DNA from: a bacterium HR11
GTDB lineage: Bacteria > Acidobacteriota > HRBIN11
Assembly (NCBI GenBank): GCA_002898535.1
Contig: BEHN01000022.1
Span: forward strand, 1-42,157
Reading direction: 5' to 3'
DNA length: 42,157 nucleotides
The notes beneath the pieces were generated by a model, which worked only from the letters and a program-made list of their open reading frames with translations, was not told the origin of the DNA and did no database searches. Shown here piece by piece: positions 8,177 through 15,573 of the stretch. Position 1 is the stretch's first letter. Each line of letters starts with the position of its first letter. A program made the position numbers and the translations under genes.

Positions 8177-8563
8177 TTAGCCGTTCGACTCGGGCTCCGC
8201 CAGGTAGAAGAATAAAAGGGGGAGCCACAGGCCGGCACCGTAAGGTACCGGTCGGCCCTGGATCCAGACTTCCTTGCGGGGCCAGGCCTCGATAGCCTCG
8301 TAGGCGGCCTGGAGGTCCCGGACCTCACGCACGTCGAAGTCGGCCCAGTAAGTCCGGAAGCGGCTCGTCGTGACGGTCCGGACGATGCGGTCCCGCAGGA
8401 TCGCCGGGACCTCCCAGGCGGCGTTCGGCGCCTCCTCATCCGAAGGCAGGGGGTGACCGAAGACCAGGGTCACCCGCACGGGACGCCGGTCCGTCTCGGG
8501 CCGAAGCAGACGTTGAATTTCCTCCTCGACCTCTGGACTCAAGCGATACGTCTTCCGTACCAT
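8177..8563 (-). CDS. Hypothetical 128-residue protein
   Basis: Not recognised. The protein starts MVRKTYRLSPEVEEEIQRLL, an Arg/Lys-containing amphipathic helix, then mixed alpha/beta sequence with several Trp and Tyr residues (YWADFDVREV, EVWIQGRPVPYGAGLWLPLLFFYLAEPE). The hydrophobic LWLPLLFFYL stretch near the C-terminus is too short to be a sure membrane segment. It is first in a two-gene minus-strand unit. It has the codon use of its neighbours, which supports a real gene. Confidence 0.6.
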   Translation of the reverse strand: MVRKTYRLSPEVEEEIQRLLRPETDRRPVRVTLVFGHPLPSDEEAPNAAWEVPAILRDRIVRTVTTSRFRTYWADFDVREVRDLQAAYEAIEAWPRKEVWIQGRPVPYGAGLWLPLLFFYLAEPESNG

Positions 8564-8605
8564 CCCGACCTTTCCTCTGTCCGGGTCGCCGGGACCCCAT
8601 CCAGC

Positions 8606-8804
8606 CAGATGCAGGATACAAGATGCAGGATACGGGATGCAAGATGTGGGATGGGTCCGGTGTGGGGACTTGGAACGATGGACGCCCCCTGCCTTCTACG
8701 TCGTCCGCCGAACAGCCTTCCCGGATTCCCGAACTGCCAAACTGCCGAACTGCCGAATTGCCCTTTGACCGAACTTGCGTTTGCATCCTGCGTCTTGCAT
8801 CATG
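8606..8804. repeat. Heptad array ATGCAGG with octad array, inverted arm downstream
   Basis: The left arm (8606-8655) has about seven units around ATGCAGG/ATACGGG/ATGCAAG. The loop holds octads around GAACTGCC (8726-8762). The right arm (8780-8803), GCATCCTGCGTCTTGCATC, is complementary to the left. The 8564-8885 gap has no gene. A TTGACA at 8852 lacks a matching -10. Confidence 0.8.
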
Positions 8805-8885
8805 GCCCGCTTTAGAAAGGAGGGGAGGAGGTGTTTGCCGAAAAGATTTCATTGACAAAGCAATAGTGCCTTTCGGGAGGGAGTC

Positions 8886-10205
8886 ATGCGGGGAAAACGG
8901 TGGCTGTGGGCTCTTGTCGGCACGGCCGTGATCGGGATCGTCTTGTATGCCGTCGGCCAGCGTCAGGCGACCGTCCCGGTCCGACCGCCCCAACCGACGC
9001 CGGGTCTGGCCGTCCGCGTGACGCCGGCCGACAAGTGCGCGACCTGTCATCACCGGACGACGCCGACCATCGTCGAGCAGTGGAGCCGGAGCATGCACGC
9101 CGTCCAGAACGTCCGCTGTAGCGACTGCCACGAGGTCCGGGCCGACTATCCGACGGCCAGGGAGCACTTCGGGACCTTCGTATCGCCCGTCGTCACGCCG
9201 GCGACCTGCGCCAAGTGTCATGTCATCGAGGCCCGCCAATACTGGCGTTCTCGCCACAGCCTGCCGGCCTGGACGGCCCTCGTCGGCTATGAGGCTTTAC
9301 CCGAGCCGCTGAAGGCCCAGTTCGACGAAATCGAGGAAGTCCGCCGGGCTCCAGAGGGCGGCGAGCTCCCGACGGGCTTTGTCGGCGCCGTCCGGAACGC
9401 CCTCTACGACATCGAGGGACCGGCCGTCACCAAGCTGGCCTGTGAAGGATGCCATCAGATCGGCAGGCCGAATCCCGACGGCAGTGCGGGCAACTGCAAC
9501 ATGTGCCACCTGCGGCACGAGTTCAGCCTCGAACAGGTCCGCAAGCCGGAGACCTGCAACCGCTGTCACATCGGGCCGGACCATCCGCAGTGGGAAATTT
9601 ACGAGGAATCGTCCCACGGGATTCTCTACCATACCCGGGGCCACGAGTGGAACTGGAGCCAGCGACCGGGCCGGCTGACCGTCCAGGACTTTCCGGCCCC
9701 GACCTGTCAGGTCTGCCACATGAGCGGCCTGGGGCCCCAGCCGACGACTCACGACGTCGGCGACCGCCTGTCTTACTTTCTATTTGCCGAGATGAGCACG
9801 CATCGGCCGAACTGGCGGGAGAACCGGGAGCGGATGATGCAGGTCTGCATGCAGTGTCACAGTCGGCCCTTCGTCGAGGAGGAGTACCGGAAGGCCGACG
9901 CCGTCACCGAGGCCGTCAACGCCTGGGTCCAGGAGGCCAAGACGACCCTGGAGGGCCTGGCCCGGGACGGCCTCCTCTCGACGAAGCCCTTCAGCCATCC
10001 CATCCAGTTTGTCGCCTTCGACCTCTGGCACTACTACGGGCGGACGGCCAAGTTCGGAGCCTACATGCAGGGTCCCGATTACGTGCAGTGGCACGGCGTC
10101 TATCCGCTCCTGAACAAGCTGGCGGAACTGAAGCACATGGCCGCCGAGATGCGGCGCGCGGGCCGCCCGGACGGCCAGTCACGGGAGGCTTCCGATGGCC
10201 TATGA
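8886..10205 (+). CDS. Octaheme cytochrome c of the hydroxylamine oxidoreductase (HAO) family
   Basis: A 439-residue exported protein with an uncleaved or cleaved N-terminal helix (residues 6-24). It has eight CxxCH haem-binding motifs starting at Cys51, 78, 108, 186, 204, 224, 274 and 321. The CNRCHIGPDHPQWEIYEESSHG stretch after haem 6 is typical of HAO-type octahaem proteins. The family oxidises hydroxylamine or hydrazine, or in some members reduces nitrite or hydroxylamine. Oxidative members carry a Tyr crosslinked to the catalytic haem; the post-haem-8 segment contains Tyr candidates (GPDYVQWHG) but I cannot decide the crosslink by eye. It heads an operon with a membrane protein overlapping its stop by 11 nt and an NnrS-like gene. 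GGGAGG precedes the ATG. Confidence 0.88.
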   Translation: MRGKRWLWALVGTAVIGIVLYAVGQRQATVPVRPPQPTPGLAVRVTPADKCATCHHRTTPTIVEQWSRSMHAVQNVRCSDCHEVRADYPTAREHFGTFVSPVVTPATCAKCHVIEARQYWRSRHSLPAWTALVGYEALPEPLKAQFDEIEEVRRAPEGGELPTGFVGAVRNALYDIEGPAVTKLACEGCHQIGRPNPDGSAGNCNMCHLRHEFSLEQVRKPETCNRCHIGPDHPQWEIYEESSHGILYHTRGHEWNWSQRPGRLTVQDFPAPTCQVCHMSGLGPQPTTHDVGDRLSYFLFAEMSTHRPNWRENRERMMQVCMQCHSRPFVEEEYRKADAVTEAVNAWVQEAKTTLEGLARDGLLSTKPFSHPIQFVAFDLWHYYGRTAKFGAYMQGPDYVQWHGVYPLLNKLAELKHMAAEMRRAGRPDGQSREASDGL

Positions 10206-11076
10206 GGCGACCCTTCTGGACGTGGCCCGGCTCCGGATGCCCGTCGAGCGGGACCGCCTACTCCTGCTTTTCGTCGCCGTCAACCTGCTGTTCCTGACGG
10301 TCGACGTCGCCATCGCCCACTCGGTGAACGGCTTCGTGCCCCGTTATGAACTGGCGCCTCTGCTGATTCCGCCCTGGGGGATCGTGACGTCCCTGGCCCT
10401 GGCGTTCCGCCGGACCGAGCGGCCGTGGTTGTATGCCGTCCATAGCCTCCTGATGGCCCTGTCCGTCGTGACGGGCGTCCTGGGGTTTGCCTTTCACCTC
10501 TACGCCGTGATGGGACCGGCCCGACGGCTGGCCTGGTGGTGGCTCGCCTTCGGGGCGCCCGTCCTGGCGCCCCTGTCCTACGCCGGCGTCGGCCTGGTCG
10601 GGTGGGTCGCCGTGATGAGCGAGACGCCCGACGGCCGCCTCCGGCTCGGCCCCTGGCTCCAGTTGAACTTACGCTGGAGCAAGACGCAGGTCCTGATGGC
10701 CCTCGTGGCCCTCGGCTTCCTGGGCGCGACCTTGACGAGCTACTTTGACCACGCCCAGTACGGCTACACGGCGCCCGAATGGATTCCCGTCTTCGCCGGT
10801 CTCTTCGCCTTCCTGTACACGTCGGCCGCGGCTCTGCGGCCCGACCTCGACCGCGCCGACGCCCGCGGGCTCTTGGTGACGCTCCTCGGGATGGTCGCCG
10901 TCGGCCTCCTCGGCTTTGCCTTCCACCTGAGCCGGGACCTGGCCGATACGGGTCAGTTGACCCTGGAGCGGATGCGCTCGTGGGCGCCCATCCTGGCGCC
11001 GCTCCTGTTCTCGGACCTGGGCCTGCTCGGCCTGGTGAGCGCCCTCCAGGCCGTCCGGGAAGAGGCCACGGCGTAA
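10195..11076 (+). CDS. Internally duplicated 8-helix membrane protein, probable partner of the HAO-like cytochrome
   Basis: The gene overlaps the HAO-like stop by 11 nt. The 293-residue protein has eight predicted membrane segments. The two halves repeat with a fixed offset of 143-144 residues: GVLGFAFHL (94-102) matches GLLGFAFHL (237-245), APVLAPLSYAGVGLVG (121-136) matches APILAPLLFSDLGLLG (264-279), and His42 matches His186. Each half thus keeps one His near the end of helix 1 and one in helix 3, a layout that could ligate haem b. I do not recognise the family. A role in passing electrons between the quinone pool and the octahaem protein is inference from position. Confidence 0.8.
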   Translation: MAYEATLLDVARLRMPVERDRLLLLFVAVNLLFLTVDVAIAHSVNGFVPRYELAPLLIPPWGIVTSLALAFRRTERPWLYAVHSLLMALSVVTGVLGFAFHLYAVMGPARRLAWWWLAFGAPVLAPLSYAGVGLVGWVAVMSETPDGRLRLGPWLQLNLRWSKTQVLMALVALGFLGATLTSYFDHAQYGYTAPEWIPVFAGLFAFLYTSAAALRPDLDRADARGLLVTLLGMVAVGLLGFAFHLSRDLADTGQLTLERMRSWAPILAPLLFSDLGLLGLVSALQAVREEATA

Positions 11077-11132
11077 CGTGGGAAGACGGGAGGATGGGAT
11101 AGGAAGCCCTTTGCCAGCATGCCGTTGCGGCC

Positions 11133-12533
11133 ATGACCGAAACGGTCCGCTACCGGGAACTGGACGTCGGCTTCTTCTGGGCCGCCCTGGCCCTGGCGAC
11201 CCTCGGGGGCTTCGCCCTCGGGGCTTTCCTGGTCTGGCGGATGGCTTGGAGCCAGAACCTGCCGGCCGACCTGGCCGTCTGGATTCAGGTCCACGGCCAC
11301 CTCCAGCTCGTCGGCTGGGCGGGCCTGTTCATCATGGGGGTCAGCCTGTTCTTTCTGCCGAGGCTGGCGGCCACGCCCCTGACCCGGCCGGCGTGGGTCT
11401 CGGCCATCCTGGGCGGGACGGTCGGGGGCCTCCTGCTGGAGACCCTGGCCCGGCTCGTCGGACCCCGGCTCGGGTCGATTTCCTTCAGCGTCGTCCTCGG
11501 ACTTCAGGCCCTCGGGGCGGGCCTGACGGCCTTCGGCATCCTGAGCTACGTGTTCGTCCTGGTCGAGACGTTCTGGCCGAAGCGCCGGAAACAGAACGGG
11601 GCCATCCGACCCGTCGAACCCTTCCTGGCCCTGGTGTTCGTCGGTTGGGGGACTTATGCCGTCGTCCATGGCCTCCTGGCCTTAGCGGCGGTCCGGGACG
11701 GGACGACGCTTTTCCCCATCGCCTGGCACCGGTGGTCCGTCGAGGCTTTCATGGCCCTCACCCTGTTTCCCGTGGCCTATGCGTTCTCGGTCCGGACGTT
11801 CCCCCTCTACCTCCAGACGCCCCTGCCGGGGCCGGGCCTCCGCCGGTGGGGCCTCGGGTACGCCGGGGTCACGGCGGCCGGCCTCCTGGCCTCCATGCCG
11901 GCCGCCGTCGAGCGACTCGGGACGCCGGGCCTCCTCCTGACCGAGGCCCTCCGGCTGGCCTGGGACGGCGTCGTCCTGGGGCTCCTCTGGGACCTGAACC
12001 TCTTCGTGCGGACCCGACCGTCCTGGCTTTCGCCCGACGCCCCTCTCTCGCCCCACCCCCGGACGGGCCAGCCGCCCCGGCGCGGATACTCGGACTACGG
12101 GGAGTTCGGTCGATTCGAGTGGCTCCTGTACTCGGCCTACGCCTGGCTGACGGCGGCCGTCGGCCTGGACGCCGTCGGGGTCGTCCTCGGCTGGACAGGC
12201 CGCAGGGTCCCCTACGGACGGGACCCCGTCCGCCATGCGTTCCTGCTGGGCTTCATCACGCTGTTGATCCTGGGGATGGCCCAGCGGATGCTCCCGGGCT
12301 TCATGCACCGGAAGCGCCTGGCCCATCCGGGCATCGTCGCCTGGACGGCCCTCCTGGGGAACCTCTCGGTCCTCGGGCGGGTCGGTTCCCTCCTGGGGCC
12401 GGCGGCGCCGTGGCCGCCCGTCCGGACTCTTCAAAACGTCGGTCTGGCGTTGTCCGGCCTCCTGGCCCTCGGGGCCGTCTTGCTCCTCGGTTGGAACCTG
12501 GCGGCGACCCGGTACGGAAGGTCGTCGGAGTGA
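11133..12533 (+). CDS. NnrS-like haem-copper type membrane protein
   Basis: A 466-residue protein with about 12 membrane helices. VHGHLQLVGWAGLFIMGVSLFFLPRLA (residues 53-79, quoted in parts: HGHLQLVGW, FIMGVSLFFLPR) resembles the NnrS signature HA.GQL.GW.GLFIMGV..HFLPR. Further His residues sit in AWHRWSVEAF, RHAFLLGF and GFMHRKRLAHPG. NnrS proteins are linked to nitric oxide stress and denitrification; the chemistry is unsettled. It is 56 nt downstream of the duplicated membrane protein, in the same direction. The start is ATG 11133. Confidence 0.8.
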   Translation: MTETVRYRELDVGFFWAALALATLGGFALGAFLVWRMAWSQNLPADLAVWIQVHGHLQLVGWAGLFIMGVSLFFLPRLAATPLTRPAWVSAILGGTVGGLLLETLARLVGPRLGSISFSVVLGLQALGAGLTAFGILSYVFVLVETFWPKRRKQNGAIRPVEPFLALVFVGWGTYAVVHGLLALAAVRDGTTLFPIAWHRWSVEAFMALTLFPVAYAFSVRTFPLYLQTPLPGPGLRRWGLGYAGVTAAGLLASMPAAVERLGTPGLLLTEALRLAWDGVVLGLLWDLNLFVRTRPSWLSPDAPLSPHPRTGQPPRRGYSDYGEFGRFEWLLYSAYAWLTAAVGLDAVGVVLGWTGRRVPYGRDPVRHAFLLGFITLLILGMAQRMLPGFMHRKRLAHPGIVAWTALLGNLSVLGRVGSLLGPAAPWPPVRTLQNVGLALSGLLALGAVLLLGWNLAATRYGRSSE

Positions 12534-12589
12534 CCTCGTCCCCCGTTCCGTGAGCCGTCCTCCACCCCTGCCGTTGCCGCTAACAAGCG

Positions 12590-12735
12590 AATCTCATCAA
12601 TCCGACCACAGACCATAGACCATAGACCTACTTGGGCCCAGGGGGTCTATGGTCCATGGTCCATGGTCCGTGGTCTGGGGTCTGTGGTCTAATATCGAGG
12701 GTCCGATCCCGGCCCGTCGGATTTATGAGACTGGT
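12590..12735. repeat. GGTCTAT heptad hairpin flanked by TCTCATCAATCC inverted ends
   Basis: The left arm has ACCACAG, ACCATAG and ACCATAG units; the right arm GGTCTAT, GGTCCAT, GGTCCAT, GGTCCGT, GGTCTGG, GGTCTGT. Outside these, TCTCATCAATCC (12594-12605) and GGATTTATGAGA (12719-12730) are inverted. The right flank ATCGAGGGTCCGATCCCGG recurs inverted at the 31838 locus. Confidence 0.88.
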
Positions 12736-13160
12736 TGGCTCCGTTGATAGCCTCTTCAGGCTTCTGGGGAGGCCCGGAGGCCCTGGGCCCGCCGAAGAGA
12801 GCCCAAAAAATCAGATGGGATGGACGCCGCCGTCACCGGCGGCGCCGGGACCGAGGGACGCCGGCATGACGGCCGGCGTTCGGATGAGATGGACGCCGCA
12901 GGGGGCTTTGAGACGATGGCGCAGGGATGTCAACAGAGCCAGATTGGTTCAAATGACAAAGGGCTGTGTCGCCGCCACGCCCCGGACCGATGGTGGGCCT
13001 CGCATGGCCGGTCTTGGCCCACAGCCGATGGCTCATGGGAATCGGCCCGTGACCCCTTGGAAGGTCCGAACCCATGGTCCATGACCCTCAGGATAGACGG
13101 ATTCATCCCGGCGTCGAAATGCAGAAGTGCCCCGCCGCTTCCGGCGTTCACGAGGCCGCC
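12736..13160. other. Gene-free stretch with REP-like palindromes
   Basis: No credible gene: reading frames here are short and cross repeat DNA. It contains palindromes at 12824-12846 and 12858-12879 and short ATGGCTC/ATGGTCC heptad traces around 13024-13085. The rest is unassigned. Confidence 0.6.
12824..12879. repeat. Two REP-like palindromes
   Basis: The ACGCCGCC...GGCGGCGCC palindrome at 12824-12846 and ACGCCGGCATGACGGCCGGC at 12858 belong to the same CATGAC-loop family as those at 13877-14031 and 29683. Confidence 0.75.
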
Positions 13161-13651
13161 TCATCCGAAGGATTCCAGGGGGATGCGGCGCAGGAAGGGA
13201 AGGTCGTCGAAGGCCCGGTCGGCCGTCACGATCTCCCGCAGGCCCACCCGCTCGGCCACGGCCCATGGACGGCGCCCCGGGGCGAAAGCCGGGGGAAGGC
13301 CTCCAGGAGCGCCCGGGCCCGGGCGACGTCGTCGGCCGTCACGGGCAGGACCCGTCCCGGCGTCATGACCCGGGGGAAATCGTCGGAGACCTGAAAGCCG
13401 ACCGTCCGGGCCCCGACGGCGTGATAACGGTACAAGATCTCCTGGAGCACCTCGGCCGAGGTCACGGCCTCCAGCCGGCTCAGGCGTTCGAAGGCGGCCC
13501 GGCGGCTCTCGGCGTCCTCCGCCAGGAGTCGCCGGATGGCTTCCCGGACGAGGGCCCCGACGGACATGCCCCGCCGGTCGGCCTCGGCCTTCAGGCGGCG
13601 AAGGGTCATCGGGTCGAGCCGGATCTCCAGACGCTCGGTCAGAACCTGCAT
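13161..13651 (-). pseudogene. Decayed VapB-VapC (RHH antitoxin fused to PIN toxin remnant)
   Basis: Residues 1-60 from ATG 13651 are a ribbon-helix-helix antitoxin (LTERLEIRLDPMTLRRLKAEADRRG, read in parts). At LEAVTSAEVLQEILYRY the frame passes directly into the middle of a PIN-domain VapC ribonuclease, through VLPVTADDVARARALLE and LSPRGAVH. The PIN N-terminus with its first catalytic Asp is missing. Near 13262 the frame is lost: shifting one base recovers AVAERVGLREIVTADRAFDD and a natural stop at 13161-13163. So one in-frame deletion fused antitoxin to toxin and one single-base loss broke the toxin end. The intact open part is 13226-13651, 141 codons. The antitoxin part might still be made and repress. 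Confidence 0.78.
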
Positions 13652-13807
13652 GATTTTTTCCGGTTACCGGTTCCGTTCGGTATTCTCAGGAAAGACAAGC
13701 CCGAGGTCAGACCCCGTCAAGGGCCTTGACAACGGGGTCCTCTGGGTGCCCGATGCGGCGGCTCCTTGCCGGACAACGGTTTATCTCGCTTGGATAAAGG
13801 GTTTGGA

Positions 13808-14156
13808 TAACAGAGCCGTTCGGTGGGGGGAAATGTTGCTCCCATCCGGGAAAACGGTGGCCCGGCGACCTCGATGACACCGCCATGACGGGCGGTGTTC
13901 AGAGGGGATCTGACACCGCCATGGCTGGCGGTGTTCGGAGGGGATCGACCCGGCCAGGACGGGCGGTGCATGCGGAGGACGCCCGCAGGACAGCGGGCTC
14001 TCTACGGAAGCCACCGGCATGACGGCCGGTGTGCTGGTCTCCCGACCTGCCCATCTGCCGACTGCCCATCTGCCGAATACTTGAAACATCGCGCTTTCGC
14101 GGAGGTGCCCTTTCCACTCTCCACCTCACTTCTCACCTCCCGAACCACTCTGATAA
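13808..14156. mobile_element. MITE-like element, copy E (about 349 bp)
   Basis: The left end TAACAGAGCCGTTCGG is at 13808 and the right end CGAACCACTCTGATAA closes at 14156. The interior holds four REP-like palindromes and octads around CTGCCCAT/CTGCCGAC (14041-14075). The 13652-14205 gap has no gene. Confidence 0.7.
13877..14031. repeat. Cluster of four REP-like palindromes
   Basis: ACACCGCCATGACGGGCGGT (13877), ACACCGCCATGGCTGGCGGT (13913), a degraded copy at 13949-13970, and CACCGGCATGACGGCCGGTG (14012). Arms change together (CCGCC/GGCGG versus CCGGC/GCCGG) while the ATGAC loop is kept. GCCCGC/GCGGGC at 13981-13999 is a further small hairpin. Confidence 0.82.
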
Positions 14157-14205
14157 GCGAGACTTGGACGAAGGGATTAGATAAAGGGGAACCGTTCTGT
14201 TCGTC

Positions 14206-14550
14206 TCAAACAGCAGAGGGTTCCGTCGGCTCGATGCCGTATTTCTTCTTGAACTCTTCCCACGTCATGGCGTAAAAGTCCCGATTCTTCTGGATGTAGC
14301 CTTCCCATTCGCGGGGGACTTCGTCCTGGGGGTAGATGGCCGAGACGGGACACACCGGCTGGCAGGCCCCGCAATCGATGCACTCCTCGGGGTGGATGTA
14401 AAGCTGGTCGGTGCGTTCGTAGTCGACCTGAACGTCGGGCCGATAGCCGGCGGCCTCGTTCTTTTTCGGATGGATGCAGTCGACGGGGCAGGCGTCGACG
14501 CAGGCCGTGTCCTTGACGCCGATGCAGGGAAAGCAGATCACGTAAGCCAT
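14206..14550 (-). CDS. Ferredoxin with [3Fe-4S]/[4Fe-4S] type motifs
   Basis: A 114-residue soluble electron carrier of the FdxA type. The first cluster motif is C-x7-C-x3-CP (CIGVKDTACVDACPVDC) and the second is CIDCGACQPVCP, separated by an insertion containing YERTDQLYIHPEE. The C-terminal FYAMTWEEFKKKYGIEP tail is typical of this ferredoxin group. A GGAGG lies upstream of ATG 14550. It is 88 nt downstream of the hemerythrin gene in the same direction and probably belongs to that unit. Its redox partner is not evident. Confidence 0.9.
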   Translation of the reverse strand: MAYVICFPCIGVKDTACVDACPVDCIHPKKNEAAGYRPDVQVDYERTDQLYIHPEECIDCGACQPVCPVSAIYPQDEVPREWEGYIQKNRDFYAMTWEEFKKKYGIEPTEPSAV

Positions 14551-14637
14551 GACGGTACCTCCTCACGGCGTGACGTCGGGACGGGGTCGCTGCCGTTCGT
14601 CCCGGCGGCGACTGCTTTTTCCGGCCTCGTCACGCTG

Positions 14638-15072
14638 TCACACTCGTAGCTGGGTCGCCAGGGCCTGTCGTTCATCGTCGGACAGCTCCCGGTCGATCCA
14701 GGGATAGAGGATGCCTTCCTCCTTGCTGTTATGGACGCCCAGGACCTGCAGGAGGTCCTGCTCGAGGGCGTCCGTGTCGGTCCGGCCGGCCTCGAGGGCC
14801 CGGGCGATTTCGGCCAGGAGCTCCCGAATCTGGCGGTGCTCCATCCGCATGACGACCGTCGGTCCCGCCTCGTGCATGCCCGTGCGGGCCTCGAAGGCGG
14901 GGAAAAGGATGTCTTCCTCCCACACGATGTGCCGCTCCAGGCCCGACCGGAACTCGTCGAACAGCCGTCGGGCCCGCGGCAGGTCTTGCGTCTTCGTCCG
15001 GCGGAATTCCTCGAAGAGGGCATCCAGCCGGTCGTGGTCGTGACTCATGAAGTCGGCCACGGAAAAGCTCAT
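14638..15072 (-). CDS. Hemerythrin domain protein
   Basis: A 144-residue single hemerythrin-like four-helix domain with a di-iron site. Ligand candidates are His13, His48, Glu52, His79, His114 and Glu118 in HDHDRLDALF, HIVWEEDILFP, HRQIRELL and HNSKEEGILYPWI. Such proteins bind O2 or NO or store/repair iron. The start at 15072 has GGAGGT 7 nt upstream and its ATGA overlaps the previous gene's stop, so the much longer open frame reaching 16422 is not real. It lies in a minus-strand unit behind a Fnr-type site. Confidence 0.9.
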   Translation of the reverse strand: MSFSVADFMSHDHDRLDALFEEFRRTKTQDLPRARRLFDEFRSGLERHIVWEEDILFPAFEARTGMHEAGPTVVMRMEHRQIRELLAEIARALEAGRTDTDALEQDLLQVLGVHNSKEEGILYPWIDRELSDDERQALATQLRV

Positions 15073-15419
15073 GTCGGGACCTCCATGCCGGGAGTGACTG
15101 AAAGCGTCGGTTCGGCCCCCAGAGTCGGAGAGACGCCGGCCAGGGCGACGGCGACAAACGTGAGGTCTGCACTCAGGGACGGCTCCACGGGCACACCCAG
15201 CAAGACCAGGAGGGGGGTCAAGCGTTTTCGCAAGTCCGCCTGCAGAGTCGGGCCCTCGGCCAGGAGGTCCACGCCCCGGTAGGAACGAACCCAGGCCCGC
15301 ACTTCCTGCAGGACGGCCCGGACCCAGGCCGCGGCGGCCGGATGGGGAAACCGACCGTTCTCCAGCCCGTCGCGTAACCGGGACTCCAGGACCTCTTCGA
15401 CGGCTCGACGGGTTTGCAT
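15069..15419 (-). CDS. Hypothetical protein heading the hemerythrin-ferredoxin unit
   Basis: A 116-residue protein, not recognised. The N-terminal half is predicted helical with conserved-looking VLQEVRAWVRSYRGVDLL; the C-terminal half has hydrophobic stretches (LTPLLVLLGVPVEPS, LTFVAVALAGVSP) without clear membrane topology. ATG 15419 is preceded by GGAGGT with 6 nt spacing, and the gene ends in an ATGA overlap with the hemerythrin gene. It is the first gene after the Fnr-type operator and -10 box. Confidence 0.65.
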   Translation of the reverse strand: MQTRRAVEEVLESRLRDGLENGRFPHPAAAAWVRAVLQEVRAWVRSYRGVDLLAEGPTLQADLRKRLTPLLVLLGVPVEPSLSADLTFVAVALAGVSPTLGAEPTLSVTPGMEVPT

Positions 15420-15461
15420 CGAGGGACCTCCCCGATTCCGGTTTCCGGGACGCCTCATGAG

Positions 15462-15504
15462 AGTATGACCCGGCGGGACGGTCGGGTCTTTGCGGAAAGT
15501 CAAA
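15462..15504 (-). promoter_or_regulatory. Class II Fnr/Dnr-type promoter of the hemerythrin unit
   Basis: TTTGACTTTCCGCAAA on the minus strand (15504-15489) fits the TTTG-N8-CAAA layout of Fnr/Dnr sites with one TTGAC half. A CATACT -10 box at 15467-15462 puts the site centre 29.5 bp from the first -10 base, i.e. at -41.5, the canonical class II activator position. The Crp/Fnr gene next door is the obvious candidate regulator. Confidence 0.55.
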
Positions 15505-15536
15505 TTGGGCCGATGAGCCGATAGGCAGGTCGGCGC

Positions 15537-15542
15537 TATAAT
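15537..15542 (+). promoter_or_regulatory. Perfect TATAAT -10 box of the Crp/Fnr gene
   Basis: TATAAT sits 32 nt before the chosen ATG. The -35 region (TGAGCC) is poor, as expected if an activator is needed. The Fnr-type site at 15489-15504 is centred near -52 from the predicted start, so autoregulation is possible. Confidence 0.5.
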
Positions 15543-15573
15543 GGACGCCCCGGCATCGTGGGCGGAGGGCGTT

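Noticed and set aside
8852-8885. TTGACA as -35 of an HAO promoter or Fnr half-site
   Set aside because: The -10 position falls on the Shine-Dalgarno region and no inverted half-site exists at the right spacing.
12605-12695. CRISPR array
   Set aside because: Units are 7 bp, degenerate and contiguous with no spacers; no cas gene is near.
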